DNA of 6,006 bases from Moraxellaceae bacterium (GTDB taxonomy: Bacteria > Pseudomonadota > Gammaproteobacteria > Pseudomonadales > Moraxellaceae), in the NCBI GenBank assembly GCA_030146505.1, contig JASLCO010000328.1, positions 1 to 6,006 of the forward strand. The letters run 5' to 3'. A program made the translations under genes and the position numbers. This document shows positions 4,853 to 6,006 of this stretch, in pieces. A model generated the notes under the pieces. That model worked only from the letters and a program-made list of their open reading frames with translations, ran no database searches and was not told where the DNA came from. Position 1 is the stretch's first letter. Each line of letters starts with the position of its first letter.

Positions 4853-6006
4853 AGTTGCTGGGTGCGTTCTGCTTCAATGCGGGCGACTTCGTCGGCCTTG
4901 ATGTAGTAGTCACGCTGGTAGTTGAAGGTGTGGATGATGATGGCGGCCAGCATGGCCACGAAGGCGAGACCACCGATCAGCCACATATGCCAGATCAGGG
5001 CAAAGCCGCAGGCCGTGGCGAGCGTGGCGATCACGAAGCCGGCGCCGGTGTTCTTCGGCATGTGGATGTCGTTGAAACCGGAAGTCGGGCGCACGAAGCC
5101 GTTCTGCTTCATGTCATGCCAGGTGTCGGTGTCGTGCACCACGGGCGTGAAGGCGAAGTTGTAGGCCGGGGGCGGCGAGGACGTGGACCATTCCAGCGTG
5201 CGGCCGTTCCAGGGATCGCCGGTTTCGTCGCGCAGTTGCTCGCGGTCGCGGAAGCTCACATAGAACTGGATGAGCAGGCAGGCAATGCCGATGGCCACGA
5301 GGACGGCACCGAAGGCGGCGATCTGGAACCAGATCTGCAGCGAAGGATCGGTGAAGTGGCTGACGCGGCGCGTCACACCCATGAGGCCCAGCACATACAG
5401 CGGCGTGAAGGCGAAGAAGAAGCCCAGCTGCCAGAACCAGAAGGAGCACTTGCCCCAGAAGGCGTTCAGCTTGAAGCCGAAGGCCTTGGGGAACCAGAAG
5501 TTGATGCCGGCGATGAGGCCGAAGAGCACGCCGCCGATGATCACGTTATGGAAGTGCGCGATCAGGAAAAGGCTGTTGTGCAGTACGAAGTCGGCGGGCG
5601 GCACGGCAAGGATGACACCGGTCATGCCGCCGATCACGAAGGTCACCATGAAGCCGATGGTCCACAGCATGGGCACCTCGAAACGCACGCGGCCCTTGTA
5701 CATGGTGAACAGCCAGTTGAAGATTTTGGCGCCGGTGGGAATCGAGATGATCATGGTGGTGATGCCGAAGAAGGCGTTCACGCTGGCGCCCGAGCCCATG
5801 GTGAAGAAGTGATGCAGCCACACGAGGTAGGACATGATGGTGATGACCACGGTGGCATAGACCATGGAGGCATAGCCGAAGAGGCGCTTGCCGGAGAAGG
5901 CGGCGACCACTTCCGAGAAGATGCCGAACACGGGCAGCACGAGGATGTAGACCTCGGGGTGGCCCCAGATCCAGATCAGGTTCACGTACATCATGGCGTT
6001 GCCGCC
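4834..6006 (-). CDS. cyoB: Cytochrome bo3-type ubiquinol oxidase subunit I (partial, N-terminus beyond the right edge)
   Basis: This is the catalytic subunit of the terminal oxidase: it reduces oxygen to water with electrons from ubiquinol and pumps protons. The 390 visible residues align without gaps to E. coli CyoB from about residue 269 through the active site. Visible are WGHPEVY (CuB ligand and cross-linked Tyr, E. coli H284/Y288, plus proton-channel E286), WLHHFF (H333/H334, CuB), PTGAKIFNW (K-channel K362), ADFVLHN (D407, H411) and IAHFHNVIIGG (haem ligands H419, H421). All are intact. The end keeps the CyoB-type section FRDREQLRDETGDPWNGRTLEW and ATSS-like STSSPPP, a quinol-oxidase rather than cytochrome-c-oxidase pattern, then a last membrane helix and a charged tail. 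The start, N-terminal helices, low-spin haem ligand H106 and D-channel lie outside the window. Confidence 0.97.
   Translation of the reverse strand, partial: GGNAMMYVNLIWIWGHPEVYILVLPVFGIFSEVVAAFSGKRLFGYASMVYATVVITIMSYLVWLHHFFTMGSGASVNAFFGITTMIISIPTGAKIFNWLFTMYKGRVRFEVPMLWTIGFMVTFVIGGMTGVILAVPPADFVLHNSLFLIAHFHNVIIGGVLFGLIAGINFWFPKAFGFKLNAFWGKCSFWFWQLGFFFAFTPLYVLGLMGVTRRVSHFTDPSLQIWFQIAAFGAVLVAIGIACLLIQFYVSFRDREQLRDETGDPWNGRTLEWSTSSPPPAYNFAFTPVVHDTDTWHDMKQNGFVRPTSGFNDIHMPKNTGAGFVIATLATACGFALIWHMWLIGGLAFVAMLAAIIIHTFNYQRDYYIKADEVARIEAERTQQLEAARG

Noticed and set aside
4834..6006. Subunit I as a cytochrome c oxidase (CtaD/CoxA) rather than a quinol oxidase
   Set aside because: The C-terminal sequence, subunit order B-C-D and the CyoC/CyoD partners all match the CyoB quinol oxidase family.

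Overview
The window is a compact, one-direction (minus strand) stretch of GC-rich proteobacterial DNA. It carries the distal part of a cytochrome bo3-type ubiquinol oxidase operon, followed by a SURF1 oxidase assembly factor, a RegB/RegA-type (PrrB/PrrA, RoxS/RoxR) redox two-component system, and the N-terminal part of a RIO1-family kinase. The protein types, the high third-position GC and the RIO kinase resembling the pseudomonad type suggest a gammaproteobacterium or a relative. The sequence alone does not fix the genus.

In transcription order (right to left): cyoB (subunit I, 5' end outside the window, 6006-4834), cyoC (subunit III, 4820-4212), cyoD (subunit IV, 4212-3688), surf1 (3691-2891), a 120-bp gap, regB (preferred start 2770, stop at 1475), regA (1482-940), a 110-bp gap that opens with a GC hairpin, and a RIO kinase (829 to beyond the left edge). 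cyoC/cyoD share one base (TAATG), cyoD/surf1 overlap by four bases (GTGA), and regB/regA overlap by eight bases. These junctions point to coupled translation. No convincing gene lies on the plus strand; the long plus-strand open frames are GC-rich shadows of the genes above.

Functionally the set fits together. CyoB/C/D form the quinol-oxidising, proton-pumping terminal oxidase. SURF1 would help build its haem-copper centre. RegB has a GGxxNPF quinone-sensing motif and the conserved redox cysteine, so it could read the ubiquinone pool that this oxidase drains and act through RegA. No cyoE (haem O synthase) follows cyoD, where it lies in E. coli; SURF1 is there instead.

The most unusual item is CyoD. 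It is 174 residues long against about 109 in E. coli, because it has a Met/His-rich C-terminal tail of about 50-60 residues that is predicted to be periplasmic and looks like a copper-binding segment. It also has a His-rich N-terminus. A second small curiosity is a five-codon open frame that exactly bridges the cyoB stop and the cyoC start. I see no mobile element, CRISPR array, RNA gene or clearly new defence or metabolic system here.
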